A stretch of 64,000 nt of DNA from assembly GCA_037044905.1 (NCBI GenBank), contig JBAOKB010000093.1:124001-188000 (forward strand), written 5' to 3'. Every line of letters starts with the position of its first letter. Positions within the stretch are counted from its first letter, which is position 1. Both the position numbers and the translations under genes were made by a program. Source of the stretch: Hortaea werneckii (lineage: Eukaryota > Ascomycota > Dothideomycetes > Mycosphaerellales > Teratosphaeriaceae). The notes below the pieces were generated by a model that saw nothing but the letters and a program-made list of their open reading frames with translations, ran no database searches and was not told where the DNA came from. This document shows positions 19,601-31,391 of the stretch, one piece after another.

Positions 19601-22600
19601 ACTATGATCTTTCGACCGAGAGCCGGGGTGGGGCACAGTACGCCCTGGACTTATCACTGTTCGAACGCCTGGTGCAGCCTCAAGATATACTCGCTCACCC
19701 TCTGCCGTTTTGTCGTCTGCAGGTACAACGCCGGATGCATCCTAGCATTTCTCAGCTGGTGCAAGAGACGCTTTATCCCGATCTGCAGAATGCTGAGTCC
19801 GTCAGTTCTTTGCCCGACGTTGTCGGCATGCGTCGGCGTCTCTTCTGGATGCATCATGAACAGCCGGAGAATCATGCTGGGGATGGGCTCAATACATCTC
19901 ACACAAACGCTTATGAGGTGGAGATGACGGCCGCTCTGGTCAAGCATCTTGTTCATCAAGGAGTGTACAAGTCCGACGAAATTGCTGTCATCACGCCGTA
20001 CTTGGGCCAGCTGAGACTACTCCGCAGGAAGCTCGCAAGCTCGTTCGAGATTGTTCTGAACGAGCGGGATGGTGATGAGTTGCTGAAGGATGCTGGGAAT
20101 GAGATCGAAGGCGACCCACCAAGCCCTGACGCACCCTTGCGTCGCACTTCTGTGGCCCGCGGTACTCTGCTGAGCGCTCTGCGCATTGCTACCGTTGACA
20201 ATTTCCAAGGCGAGGAGGCCAAAGTAGTTATTATCAGCCTGGTCCGGAGCAACAAAGAGCGCAAGCCTGGATTTTTGAAGACACCGAACCGCATCAACGT
20301 TCTCCTCTCGCGTGCTCAGCATGGGATGTACATCATTGGCAACGCTGATACGATCACCGGAGATCCCGGCAGCAAAGCCGGCTCTGTCGAGATGTGGGAG
20401 AACGTGTTGGACATCTTTCGCGCGAGCGGCAATTTCGGGATGGCCTTGGAACTCTGCTGTCCTCGCCATCAGGCAACGCCAATGAGCGTGCAGCAGCCTT
20501 CAGATTTTGTACGCCTTTCGCCTGAAGCAGGCTGTGACTTGCTATGCGATCAGAAATTATCCTGTGGCCATGCTTGTAAGTGGACCGGTACCATGACACT
20601 ATAATCTCTGTGAGGAAGATCTAACTTGTCTTGCAGGTACCAGCAAATGCCATAGCGATATGCTTCACAACGCCGTCTTCTGCTCTAAGCCATGCTATAG
20701 GACTCGATCAGGATGCTCCCACACGTGCGAAAAGGAATGCGGTCTGCCATGCGACCCACAGTGCATGGTCCTGGTTGAAGACGTGAATGTCCAACTGGAA
20801 TGCCGCCACATTCATAAGACTCTTCGCTGCTTCGAGTACCAGGACCCATCCAAAGTCCAGTGCCAAGTCCCCGTCACTTGGACTGTTCCGGGTTGCGAGC
20901 ACCAGGTAAAGGAGCCATGTAGTACTGACGTCTACAGCGACAACTACAAATGCAGGGTGATGTGCTGCGCAATTCTCCCATGCGGGCATGTCTGCCAGAG
21001 ATTTTGTTGGGAGTGCAAAACACGCGTGGACGGCGTCGTGATGAAGACCCATCATCCAGAGTGCTCAACCAAGTGCCTACGGCCGTTTACCTGTCAGCAT
21101 AGGTGCGAAGCTACCTGCCACGGCGAGGAAGACTGCCCACCCTGCGCAGCCAAATGTCAAGCCAGTTGTGTTCACAGTGCGTGTAGCAAGACATGCAATG
21201 AGCCTTGTAAGTTTGCAACATCAGCATCCTCTGGATAGTCTCGTTCTAACTTCTACTTTCCAGGCGCCCCTTGTGCTGAAGAGCACTGCAGCTCCAGTTG
21301 CCCTCACGGCCTTCAATGCCGTTTGCCCTGTGCCGCACCGTGCGATTGGCTTCCATGCTCGAAGAGGTAAGCTTGGACGTCGACGTCTATTTTCGGGATC
21401 CAAAGGTGCTGACCCCAAATTACAGATGCGAGAGGACCCTTTCCTGCGGCTGTCGCTGTCCCTCGGTATGCGGCGAGGCTTGCCCTTCGAGTGCTTTTTG
21501 TCAAGTTCATGGCTCAGAGCATGTCAAGTCACTGAACGCCGACTTGGTGATGCTGTGCGCTTACCGAGACGTGGATCTGGACGAGGACCCTTGCATATTT
21601 CCTCCCTGTGGTCACGTTTTTACCGCAACCAGCATGGACGGCACTATGGACATGGCCGCTCACTATGAGATCGACCCCCTTACCGGCGCCTTCACTGCGC
21701 TGAAGTCGACGTCGGAACCCTTTTCATCCCAGGAGCTCAAAACATGCCCTGAGTGCCGTGGCTCCCTCCGGAGTATCAATCGCTACGGCCGCATCGTGAG
21801 GAGGGCGCTTCTAGACGAGAGCGCGAAGAAGCTGACATCATGGGCCAACCGTACTCATCACGACCTCGCTGAGCGCCTTGCAAGTGACCAATGTCGTCTG
21901 CTCGACTCACTGGAAACAGCCAGAAAGCCCAGCCAGGACGTCGCATTGACCGGTTCGATCGATCATCAGCTGCACGAAGTCAAAGGACTGAAGTACTCGA
22001 AGAGATACCGACAGACCTTTGCAATCCGTACTGCTGTCAAGAACTTTTCGGACAGACTGGTCATCGATGAGCAGCCATACCAGCGTGTTCGCGATCTGGT
22101 AGAGACTCGGCGCCGTCAGCAGCTAGCTTCAGCTTCCGCCACCGACATTGCGGAGTTTAGCTTTGCCAGCGAGGAGCTGCAGCTACATGAGCACCTTCAA
22201 GCAATGCTTCTTCTGGTTCGAACCGAAATTGTCATCCTCGGCGATGTGATTGCGATGCATGACAAGGCGGATGGTCCGGCAAAAGGTATCCTAACGCTTC
22301 AATTCGACGCGAATCGCTTGCAATGCACCGAGCTGGCCGAGGAGGCAGCTAGGACGGTCAATGTCAGGCAGGAAGCAGAGGCGCATATCTTCTGGGCCAA
22401 GTTCGCCGCGATGGAATGTGGTACATTCATGGCGACTGAGGAGGAGGATGACGATACTACGGAATCTCAGCACCTGGGGCAATTGAGAAACAAAGCAATC
22501 GCGCACTTAGATACGGCTGAGGCGATTTGCAAGCGCTTCACAGCCAGTGGAGCGGATCCCACCAGCGGCTTATCTGACGAGCTTGCTGAAGTCCGACGGA

Positions 22601-22854
22601 TGCTCGACGAAGGCATTTCCAGCAGCGAGATGCGCATGGTGGTTGCCGCGATGGCTAGGGAATTCAGAGGCACAGGTCACTGGTATCGATGCGTCAATGG
22701 CCATCCGTTCACTGTCGGTGAGTGTGGTATGCCAATGCAGCTGGCACGTTGTCCGACATGCGGTGAAGGCATCGGCGGTCAGCACCATCGCCCCACCGCG
22801 GGTGTTCAGCATGCTAATGATATTGAGGGAAGGTTTGGGAGCATGGCGATTTGA
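16640..22854 (+). CDS. ZNFX1/Hrr1-like CCCH-helicase-NF-X1 finger protein, frameshifted
   Basis: Exons are 16640-16653, 16711-20575, 20637-21206, 21264-21366 and 21426-22854; introns are 57-61 nt. The start MTGKKPCHFFQLGQC gives two CX7CX5CX3H fingers within the first ~55 residues. An SF1 helicase core follows: Walker A GPPGTGKS (about 18710), motif II as CEEAGEV, GDHQQLRP, VDNFQGEEAKVV and NRINVLLSRAQ. The last third has repeated NF-X1-type Cys/His clusters (CGHAC, CGHVCQRFC, CGCRCPSVCGEAC). The family includes human ZNFX1, fission yeast Hrr1 and Neurospora SAD-3, which act in RNA silencing. The frame shifts from the 16772 frame to the 19450 frame at about 19357, with no usable intron; one missing base would restore 1,993 codons. 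It is either a pseudogene, a sequencing error or recoding. Confidence 0.88.
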
Positions 22855-24341
22855 GGAAGACAGGGGATAGGCGTAAAAATGGTGTGATGAATTACCGCAG
22901 GTAGCTATGATGAGATCAAGACATGTTTCTGGTAGGTCGGGGGAAGGTGCGGCTCAGCGCGTGGCAACTTGATAACTTTCGGCAAGTACGATTTCAGTAT
23001 TGAGCGAATGTCTGCGATCCTGAACCAAGGGTAAGGAATCTACACGTATACACCGTTCATTCATAGAAGAACGTTTGACGAAGACAGTGTAGGTACGATT
23101 GCCATGTGGCGTTGTTCCATGTCCGACTTCCAACGACTCTGCATACAGGCACCATAAGGCACTGCGGCACGGCAGGGCGGACCGCGAGCTAGGCATGGAT
23201 GGGACTCCTTCTGCTATCACTTAGACAGGTCATAAAAGCAACGAAAAGCATAGAAATTATCGATAACGTGTCCACGCACTCGGTATTCTTCCAACGCCTT
23301 TTTGGAAGTTTCTGCAGCAGAAGCCAAGTGGGACCGGTTGCGCAAGATGGGCGGCGCACAGTTCCCACGGAGCAAAAAAGCGGCGCAGCTACTTTCAGAT
23401 GGACGTAAAACGACGTGATGGTGATGTTGGACAAGTAAAAAACGAAAACCGTTGATACCGGCTTGGCGCGCTCTTGCTAGCCGCTCTCAATCACTCCTCG
23501 CCTCTGAACGCAATGTGTAGCAATCTAGGTGGGATGGGACAGACGTGGTACAGGATCGACTTCGGCCATTTCCGATCTACCGTGCATGTGTTGTGCCTGT
23601 CTATCGGGGATCCGGCGTATCAGAAAAAGAACTGAGTGCAGAGGGGAAAAGAAAAACCAATGCCCATGAGCCATGTGGTCGCTGCCGGTCTTAGACCTTT
23701 TCCCATCGGCAAGTATAGGTGTTAGCGTATAATCGGGTCGGGGTAAAGAAGCCGATGGGCAGGAAGATCCTTGTTGTTGCGCAACTTAAAGGCAGCTCGG
23801 CCTGAAGGGCTGCAGACCGAGGAAGGCAGTGGGAGTCTTGATGTTGTTATGACCGCGGGAATTGATAGTCGTGGAGGGGGAGAGGTTGGTTTTCTTCGAA
23901 TCACAAGGGACTTCTACTCGACTTTGTCTCTCCCATCCATCTTCATTAATTACTCATGTTATAGTTCAGTCTCCAGCGTAGACAGTGGACACACATCCAA
24001 TCGGATAAAACCAAGTGGAGATAGACAGCTGCGTCAGCGTTGCCGAGTGGCTGCTGCGGGCGGAGCTAGGCGAGATAAGGTGGGCAGCATCGTGCGGTGT
24101 TCATCCGGAGTAGAAACTGGGCAGTGGAAGTTTGAAGGAGCCGTACGGACCCTCCTCACAACAGACCCCAGTTGTTGCTCTGTGCCGCGTCTGCTAGCAG
24201 CGCGTACGACTGCTCATCCCGCTCGACTACTGCTTTTCGCCTGCGCAGGTCTCCAGGTCTGGACTGGGGAGCGATGCGATTTGATTGACTTCCAAGGTTG
24301 GCTTTGTGTCGTAGGCAAGCGAGGCGGGTCCGCACGCCGTC
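22855..24341. other. 1.5-kb intergenic region upstream of STE20
   Basis: The only longer open frame (about 23771-24352, plus) shows no domain and runs into the STE20 start in another frame. The stretch most likely holds the helicase 3' UTR and a long STE20 promoter and 5' leader. A tRNA-like A-box string near 24036 has no B box. Confidence 0.55.
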
Positions 24342-27122
24342 ATGAGCCCTGATTGGCTTGAGGGTCAGAGAAGCCGACGACGTCTCTCCAAAGCTCCTCC
24401 CACCACCACCACCGGTGCAGGAAGCACCACCGCGCATACCCAGAACCCTCATCCCCTGCGACGAGCTCCCTCCGCGCCCGTAGGCAAGAAATACTCCCAA
24501 CAGGCCCAGACCCAGGCCTCGGCGGCGCACCACTCCCGCAGCCCCACCGTCGACAGCCACTGGACCCGGAACTCCAACTCGCACGCCGCCAACGCCCGCC
24601 TCCAACCCTACGAGCAGCATCCCTCTCGCCTGTCGCAGGCCTCTGCCGACATCATTGGCGAGCGCTTCGACAGCGCCGCAGTGTTGGAGAGCTTCAACCA
24701 AGTCCCTTACTCCGCGCGGGACGCACCCCCACCCCCTCCCGCGGCTTCTCAACCCGCACATCACCAGCAACCGCTCGCTGGTGCCGCCCACCCGCCTCGC
24801 CCTCCCAACTTCCCACACGCCAACACGACCGGACACGCATCAGGGCCGGGGCTCGCACAGAGCTTCCAGGCCGCCACCGGCAGAAAGATGGAGGAAGTGC
24901 GAGGGCCGCGACAGCGCTACAGCGACGAGGTCAAGGACACGCGAGGCCTGAAGAAGAAGAGCGGCTTCTCGAGCTTCTTCAACCTGGCTTCGCCGCGTAG
25001 GCCGAATATCTCAGCTCCAGAGAACCCCGTTCACGTGACTCATGTAGGGTATGATCAAGAGACGGGCGAATTTACGGTACGTCGCATCCCCCTTTCTGTG
25101 AGTTGAGAGCAGCGAACAGCGAGCAGTGAGCAGCGAGCATCTTGGCTTCGAAGGCCGCTTCATAGCGGAAGGCGTAGTCTATGTGGCTGGAGACTTGGCT
25201 CTCTAGTGCTCCCTCCGTCCATCCGGACGCTCCTTCCTCATTTGGTAAGGATGTTTATCGCGTGAAATGAGGTGCTGACAAGCAAGCAGGGCCTACCGAA
25301 GGAATGGCAACGGACGCTACAAGCCAATGGTATCACTGAGCAGGAGCAGAAACGCCATCCTCAGGCGATCATTGATGTCGTCACTTTCTACAACGAGAAC
25401 AACGACCAGGGCAGCGATGACTATGCGTACCACAAGTTTGACAATGCACACGTCGCAGAAAGCCCACAATCTCAAACGGCACCTCAAGGCGCTTTATCGC
25501 CAGGCGGTGGCGCCTCTGGACCTTACGGACAGATGGCAAGCCCGCCAGCCAGTCCGCGTTTCCCCAAAAACGAGGGCGAGAGCTTCGAAAACCCTCGTGC
25601 GCCGCCCCCTGTGCCAAAGGGCCAGCAAGGTTATGCTACGTCATCACAACCGACAAGCCCACAACTTAATGGCAATCAGATGCTGCCATTACGTCCTGCG
25701 CCAAAGGCGCCTGGCCAACAGAATCTGATGCCTCAAAGAGCAGCCCCACCAGTCCCGGGCCAACAGCAACAGGACCGTGCAGGTACCGAAGGGGGGTATC
25801 CGCTTACCAGTGGTGCTCCCCCTACTTTGTACGATTATCAAAACCAGCAGGAATTAAGCCGCAGCCGGTCGAAGGCAGGCCATGCGCACCATTATCAGTC
25901 TCAGTCCCCCGTCAGCTCCCCTCAGCAATACCAGCAACAACAGGAGCAAGCCATGAAGCACGCACAACAGGTACTGAAGCAGCAGTCGATCGACAGATCC
26001 CAATCACAAAGACACAATGCCCAGGCACAAGCACAGCAGGCCGCACCTATGCCGCAGGATCCTCGAGCAGGAGCTCACCCACCTGCTGTGGACCCGAGAA
26101 TAGGACCAGCCCCGCGGCCGAGGCAGCGACCGAGGCAATCGATGAACAACGCCGAAATCATCTCTAAGCTTCAACATATTTGCAATACTTCCGACCCTAC
26201 GAAGAAGTACAGGAATCTTGTCAAGATCGGCCAAGGTGCATCCGGTGGTGTTTATACGGCGTATGAAGTTGGCACAAACAAATGCGTCGCCATCAAGCAG
26301 ATGAATCTGGAGCAGCAGCCCAAGAAGGACCTGATTGTCAACGAGATTATGGTGATGAAGGACAGTAAGCACAAGAATGTGGTCAACTTTTTAGACAGCT
26401 TTCTTGTGCGCGGAGACCTCTGGGTGATTATGGAGTACATGGAAGGCGGCAGCTTGACAGACGTCGTGACATTCAACATGATGTCCGAAGGTCAGATTTC
26501 CGCCGTTTGCAGAGAGACGCTGCATGGACTGCAGTTCTTACACTCTAAGGGCGTCATCCACCGCGACATCAAGTCCGACAATATCCTCCTAAGCATGGAG
26601 GGCAGCATCAAACTCACCGATTTCGGATTCTGCGCTCAGATCAACGAGAGCCATATGAAGCGAACGACGATGGTTGGTACACCATACTGGATGGCCCCCG
26701 AAGTCGTTACTCGTAAGGAATACGGTCGGAAGATTGACATTTGGTCCCTGGGCATCATGGCCATCGAGATGATCGAAGGCGAGCCGCCGTACCTGACCGA
26801 GAGTCCACTGAGGGCGTTGTATCTGATCGCCACCAACGGTACGCCGGCCATCAAGGAAGAGCACAACCTCACGCCGGTCTTCAGGGACTTTTTGCATTTT
26901 GCGCTCAAGGTGGACCCGGAGAAGCGGGCTAGTGCCCATGATCTGTTGAAGGTAAGTTCAGATTTTACGATACAAAAGGGAGAGATTAGATTATCACGTG
27001 CTGACACGAACCCTTTCTAGCACGCCTTCATCCAGACAGCAGAGCCCCTGGCCACTCTGGCCCCACTCGTCAAGGCTGCACGACTCGCGCGAGCAGAGGA
27101 GCGGAGGAACAAGGGTAGCTGA
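24342..27122 (+). CDS. STE20: PAK-family serine/threonine kinase Ste20
   Basis: Exons 24342-25076, 25290-26951 and 27021-27122 give 832 aa; introns are 213 and 69 nt. A disordered Pro/Gln-rich N-terminus precedes a CRIB/PBD Cdc42-binding motif at about residues 224-265 (ISAPENPVHVTHVGYD then GLPKEW), which the first intron splits. The C-terminal kinase domain has the glycine loop GQGASGGVY, catalytic Lys 581 (VAIKQMN), HRDIKSDN with Asp 671, DFGF, and activation loop TTMVGTPYWMAPE. It ends with the Ste20-type tail LATLAPLVKAARLARAEERR. VYTAYEVGTN and KQMNLEQQPKKDL, and no PH domain, place it with Ste20 rather than Cla4. It should act below Cdc42 in mating/filamentation MAPK signalling and polarity. 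The C-terminal exon is supported by both splice sites and the tail motif. Confidence 0.95.
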
Positions 27123-28610
27123 GAGACTCATCCCTTTTTTCTCTTTATGCTCCCTGAAAGCATTCCAGCCTCTCTCTCTCTCTCCATAGAGACAAGGCTC
27201 CTCGGTATTTCATCTTCTCCAAAATTCCGACACTGCGACTGAGCGTTCTGGTAAATGGCAATGTACGACTACACGTTCAGCGCGATGCCGTCTTTGACTA
27301 GGGGTTTTCTTTTCTTTTCTTTGCTGAGGAAATTTCCACTGTCGTGGAGGCGAGCCGCTGAGAGCAGAGGAAGGGGGAAAGACAAGCTATGGCTTTGAGG
27401 AAAGAAGAAAAGGAAGGAATGAAGAGGTGAATGGGGGGCCGACGATCGTCGGGGACATATGGGAAGTTTCGGATGTGTGGCTCGAAATGGCTACGATGGG
27501 CACACTTTCGTCTTATCGCCTCGCTCGTTGCGGCATCAAAAAGGGGCATGGAGAGTCTGTCCATCATTGCAGAGTGAAAAGGAGCGGGGAGGAAAAGGGA
27601 TTCAGATAGCAAGGGGGTTTTCAGCGGAGGGAAGAAAAAAGATATCCACGAGCGGGTTTTACGGGTTCTACGAAAGGCAAAGTAGCGGACTGGCGCAGAA
27701 GGGAGTCCTTTTTTTCTTTCCTTTTTCTTCTTCTTTAAGGCGAGCTCGTTCATATTGCGAGCGAAGGTGTAACTAGGGGATGTTTTTCTCCTCCCTTGGT
27801 AGGAATCCCCGGGGTGGGAAAAACGAGAGAGAAAGAGAGAGATCGGCTTTATTGCTTCCTTTTTCGGCTCCTCCCTTTTTTTTTTTTTTTTTTTTTTTGC
27901 GCTGTTTTTTTTTTTCTTTTGGGCGCTTGGGGCTCTTTGGCATACATATATCTTTCATCATTGGTAGCACACACAGAGGGAGCATTCGCGGTAGCTATTG
28001 CAGTAGCCACTTGCGCGCTTATGGGAGGTGAAAGGGGAAAATATTGGGAAATGGGGGTTTTCCTTTTGGGGAGCGACTCAATCGATCAATTGATCAATCA
28101 ATTCAGTTCAATTTGATTTGTTGTGATTCCATCCGATCCAATGTATGTACTTCCTCCATCGATGTCCATTGCAGTCAGATACAAGTCTCATCACTGCGTA
28201 CCCTATTTGGGAATGAGATCCCGTGGTGAATGGGTGGAAGATGATAAGGGTCACGTGCGCGGATAAGTCTATTGGACATCAGCCGAAGAAATTCCCGAGC
28301 GGAAGGCATGTGAGCCCGAAGGGCAGCGAGCCGGGCGGGGCAAATTGATTTCAAGTTCCTTCGAGGGCCAATCGAAGTTGCTTACTGGACTTTAGGTCTG
28401 AGCGGGCGAGTGAGCGCTGCGTAGCGGAGCATAGCGTAGCCAGATATCCTGATTCAACTCTCACCACCACCTCAGTCCACCTGAATAGCCAACACAACCC
28501 ATCCACCTTACGACCCCCTAATACAACCGTCCGACGAAGTCTTTTGGGACCTCTTGTAACACAGGAGCAGAGGAAAGAGAAGAAGGACAAAAAGGAAAAC
28601 AGAGCCAAAA
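27123..28610. other. 1.5-kb intergenic region with homopolymer tracts
   Basis: No supported gene. It contains pyrimidine-rich and purine-rich runs, including a long T tract, and a small palindrome around GATCAATTGATC near 28084-28095. The ~100 bp before 28611 should hold the cytochrome b5 promoter and leader. Confidence 0.6.
27876..27898. repeat. Poly-T tract (T23)
   Basis: About 23 consecutive thymines, followed after a short GC interruption by a further T-rich run. A simple homopolymer in intergenic DNA. Confidence 0.9.
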
Positions 28611-29532
28611 ATGTCCGACACCAAGGAACTCACTTACTCGGATGTGAGCGAGCATACCTCCAAGAAGGACCTGTATATGGTCATCCACGATAAGGTCTAC
28701 AATGCCTCCAGCTTCGTCGACGAGCACCCGTATGTCTACACTCTCTCCCTCTGTCCTCTCGCATCCGCACCATTGTCCACACTGCTGCATCTCTCTCGAC
28801 ACCCTGCTGCCTGTCTGCGCGGACAAGATACCCGTCGAGCTTTCTACAAACGGCAGCAGGAGCGGTCGGAGGTGTTGGGTGGATGTGGAAGTCAGATCCG
28901 TCCTGCACAGGATTGCACAGGTCGTGCATAGCAAGGACAGCCATCCTAAAAACAATTACACGTCACGATCAAGCAAGATCACACAAAGAACGCCAGAGGC
29001 TAACCCATGCACAGAGGCGGCGAAGAAGTCCTCCTCGACGTCGGCGGCCAGGACGCGACCGAAGCCTTCGAGGACGTAGGCCACAGCGACGAAGCCCGGG
29101 AGATTCTGAATGGGATGCTGGTCGGCAACCTGAAGAGACAGGTACGTTCCAACGCTGCTTTGATCAGCACCGCACAACTTCCTCTCCTCTTGAAGCCCCC
29201 CGAACACCGTCATCATGACTCTACATACACATATCCCCTCCTAACCGCATTCCCGTCCAAACCCGCCTCCGTCGTCCAACACCATCGCACGCAAGACAGA
29301 GCACCCCAAAAACCCCTCCCAAGTCCCATCCCCACTAACCCAACCCTTCCCGCAAAAACAGCCAGGCGACCCCGCCCCCAAGACCTCCGCCCCTTCGACC
29401 TCGACCGCCAGCGCACCCAAGACCTCCGACGCCGGCGGCCTCGGCATGGGCGTCTACGCCCTGATCCTCGTCGGCGGCGCCGTCGCCTTCTTCGCTTACC
29501 AGTACCTGCAGAGCCAGCAGCAGAAGTCGTAG
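28611..29532 (+). CDS. CYB5: Cytochrome b5, microsomal type
   Basis: Exons 28611-28729, 29015-29141 and 29362-29532 encode 138 aa. The heme ligands are visible: His 39 in DEHPGG (split by the first intron) and His 63 in EDVGHSDEA, with the spacing expected of cytochrome b5. After a short Pro/Ala/Ser linker, the C-terminus has one hydrophobic anchor (GVYALILVGGAVAFFAYQYL), typical of the tail-anchored ER form. It passes electrons from NADH-cytochrome b5 reductase or P450 reductase to desaturases, sterol enzymes and P450s. The introns (285 and 220 nt) are unusually long compared with the 50-85 nt introns elsewhere here, and both are C/T-rich. The MSDTKELTYSDV start fits family N-termini. Confidence 0.95.
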
Positions 29533-30276
29533 GAAGGGTTTTTTGTTGATGGGGCCGATGCCGGGGTGGAGCATTTTTGAAGGTGGTGGTGTTTAGAAAC
29601 AAAAGGTTGGGTTGGGGGTGGATGGGAGCTGCGCAGGGGAGGAAAGGGGTGCGGATGAGGGAGAGGGGGTGAGAAGATGGAAGTCCGTGGGTTGATGGAA
29701 GCTGAGGGGTGGGTTGGGAAGCAAGGTAGAGCGTTTGGAAGCAAGGAGCGGGTTAGAATACGTACAGATAATAGTTGCAAGAGGAGGAGGAAACAGGTAA
29801 AGGGAGGGGGAGTTTAGTCTTCGTCCTCCTCTTCCTTCGACTCAATTTGAATTATTCTTATTATTTAATTTTGCCTACTCGCGTTTTCCACTCTGTCATT
29901 CGTCTTATGCCTTTTCCCCCCGCCTCTCACACATAAGGCAGTACCCCAAACGACCAACACCCAACAAAGAGAAAGATAAAAAATGAGCGGGAGACAAGAA
30001 GAATCAGCAAAAAGAAAAGGCCAAGAACGAACAACAGCAGGTATTCTCATGTAGTTAGAACGACCTACTAATACTCTATCATTAGGTACCCTTGCTTTAG
30101 ATGCTCCCGTCACACTACTCGCTCCATAGGACGTATAACGACTTATGTAAGATCCCTTGGCTCAGATTATGTCAGCATCCGCACGCACCCATTTGGAGCC
30201 TGCCCCGTCTCACTACTGACTGCACTTCGAAACGACACATCCGCCCTGTTCTCGCAAGAGTACGCGATGTCTTTTA

Positions 30277-30560
30277 AAGTCCTGTCTTCGCGATAGGCCG
30301 TGCTAGACACGAACAGCTTGAAGTCCTGTCTTCGCGATAGGCCGTGCTTAACACGAACAGCTTAAGTCCTGTCTTCGCGATAGGCCGTGCTTGACACGAA
30401 CAGCTTTAAGTCCTGTCTTCGCGATAGGCCGCACAGCGCTTATAGCGTATACGTGTGGAATCCTTCCCTCGGGGAGCCTACGCTTGACGTAGAAGAGGTT
30501 TTTTTCTAGTATTTTTCCTAAGTAAGTCCTGTCTTCGCGATGGGCCGCGTAGCGCTTATA
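30277..30560. repeat. 43-44-bp stem-loop repeat array, five copies
   Basis: Units starting AAGTCCTGTCTTCGCGAT begin at 30277, 30321, 30364, 30408 and 30524. The first three share a full 43-44-bp unit ending ACACGAACAGCTT. Each unit can fold CCTGTC-TTCGC-GATAGG (6-bp stem, one G-T pair; the last copy has GATGGG), and the first three can also fold CGTG-CTTGA/CTAGA/CTTAA-like loops with CACG. The last two copies carry a different second half with CGCT-TAT-AGCG. It is not CRISPR: the units abut with no spacers. Confidence 0.85.
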
Positions 30561-30634
30561 GCGTACATATGCGAATTTTCCTAAAAAAAAAAAAAGGGCT
30601 TTTTTTAATTAACATGGCGCTGTTTTGCTAGCAA

Positions 30635-30717
30635 CCGCTCCGGACACTGGCGCCCGCTCCGGCATGTCCTTAGGACATTTCATTACTACCTCTGGAGTTC
30701 TTGCTACTACCTCTGGA
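30635..30717. repeat. Palindrome and short direct repeats
   Basis: CCGCTCCGG occurs at 30635 and 30654. An inverted repeat ATGTCC-TTA-GGACAT lies at 30664-30678. TACTACCTCTGGA occurs at 30684 and 30705 (21-bp period). These may be the eroded edge of a mobile element, but no transposase or terminal inverted repeat pair was found. Confidence 0.7.
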
Positions 30718-31391
30718 TGCCGGTGTGCAAATGGGGAATCCTCTGTTCTCTACAACATGTTGTCTTTCGTGCCAAGTTTACCGGGATTCAGAAATTCATG
30801 AACGGCACGCATGTCCCAATGCGTTTAGGCTAATCAGATATTCCGCATTGCCGGACCAATGGAAGGACCACCCTCCGACTAAGAAGGCGGGCACGGGGCT
30901 GCAAATGGAAGAAGGTAAGACGGAAGGGAAAATTGGAAAGGAAAAGAAAGAAATCGAGGAAGAAAAAAGGGAAAGAGAGATAAGAGACAGCGAGGGAGGG
31001 AGGGAGGGAGGAAGGGGACTCGAAAAGCGAAAAGCGAAAGCGGTCCGAAAAAAAGCAAAGAAAACACGAGAATGCCAAATGAACCTACGAAGAGAAAGAA
31101 AAAACCGAAGCAGTAAAAATAAAGGAGTATGATAAAAAAGAAACAGAAGAGAAAACCTGCGATGTTCAAAATGACTTTCGGAAGACTATACAGATACAAC
31201 CCACAAACCCATCCTCCACCTTAAATATCGACTGTAGCCCCATCCTCTTTTCTCCATTTCCTCTTTGCCTCTTTTCCCCTCCTCCTCCCATCCTTTTTTC
31301 CCCATCTTCCCCGTTCTCCTCCTCCCCCGCCCCTCTTCCCGTCCTTCATCATCTCCTCTCTTGTAACAACCCTTCCAAAGTAAACCCCCCA

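Larger units (their letters stand above)
29533..31391. other. 1.86-kb gene-free region with short repeats
   Basis: Lies between the convergent 3' ends of cytochrome b5 and HSE1. It contains the stem-loop repeat array and the short-repeat/palindrome cluster listed separately, a 13-A run near 30584, a purine-rich block at about 30900-31130 and a pyrimidine-rich block at about 31230-31370. Open frames in it are low-complexity and not credible genes. Confidence 0.65.

Noticed and set aside
24036..24060. tRNA-like A-box string (GTTGCCGAGTGG)
   Set aside because: No B box (GGTTCGANNCC) follows within 100 bp and no cloverleaf could be paired.
23771..24352. 193-codon plus-strand frame
   Set aside because: No domain, biased composition and overlap with the STE20 start in another frame.
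24342..27122. Assignment as Cla4 instead of Ste20
   Set aside because: No PH domain precedes the CRIB motif, and the kinase glycine-loop/Lys region matches Ste20 text.
27298..27753. Minus-strand frame of 151 codons
   Set aside because: Low-complexity Phe/Lys-rich translation of homopolymer tracts without an ATG-supported gene structure.
30277..30450. CRISPR-like direct repeats
   Set aside because: The repeats abut with no unique spacers, and the window is clearly eukaryotic.
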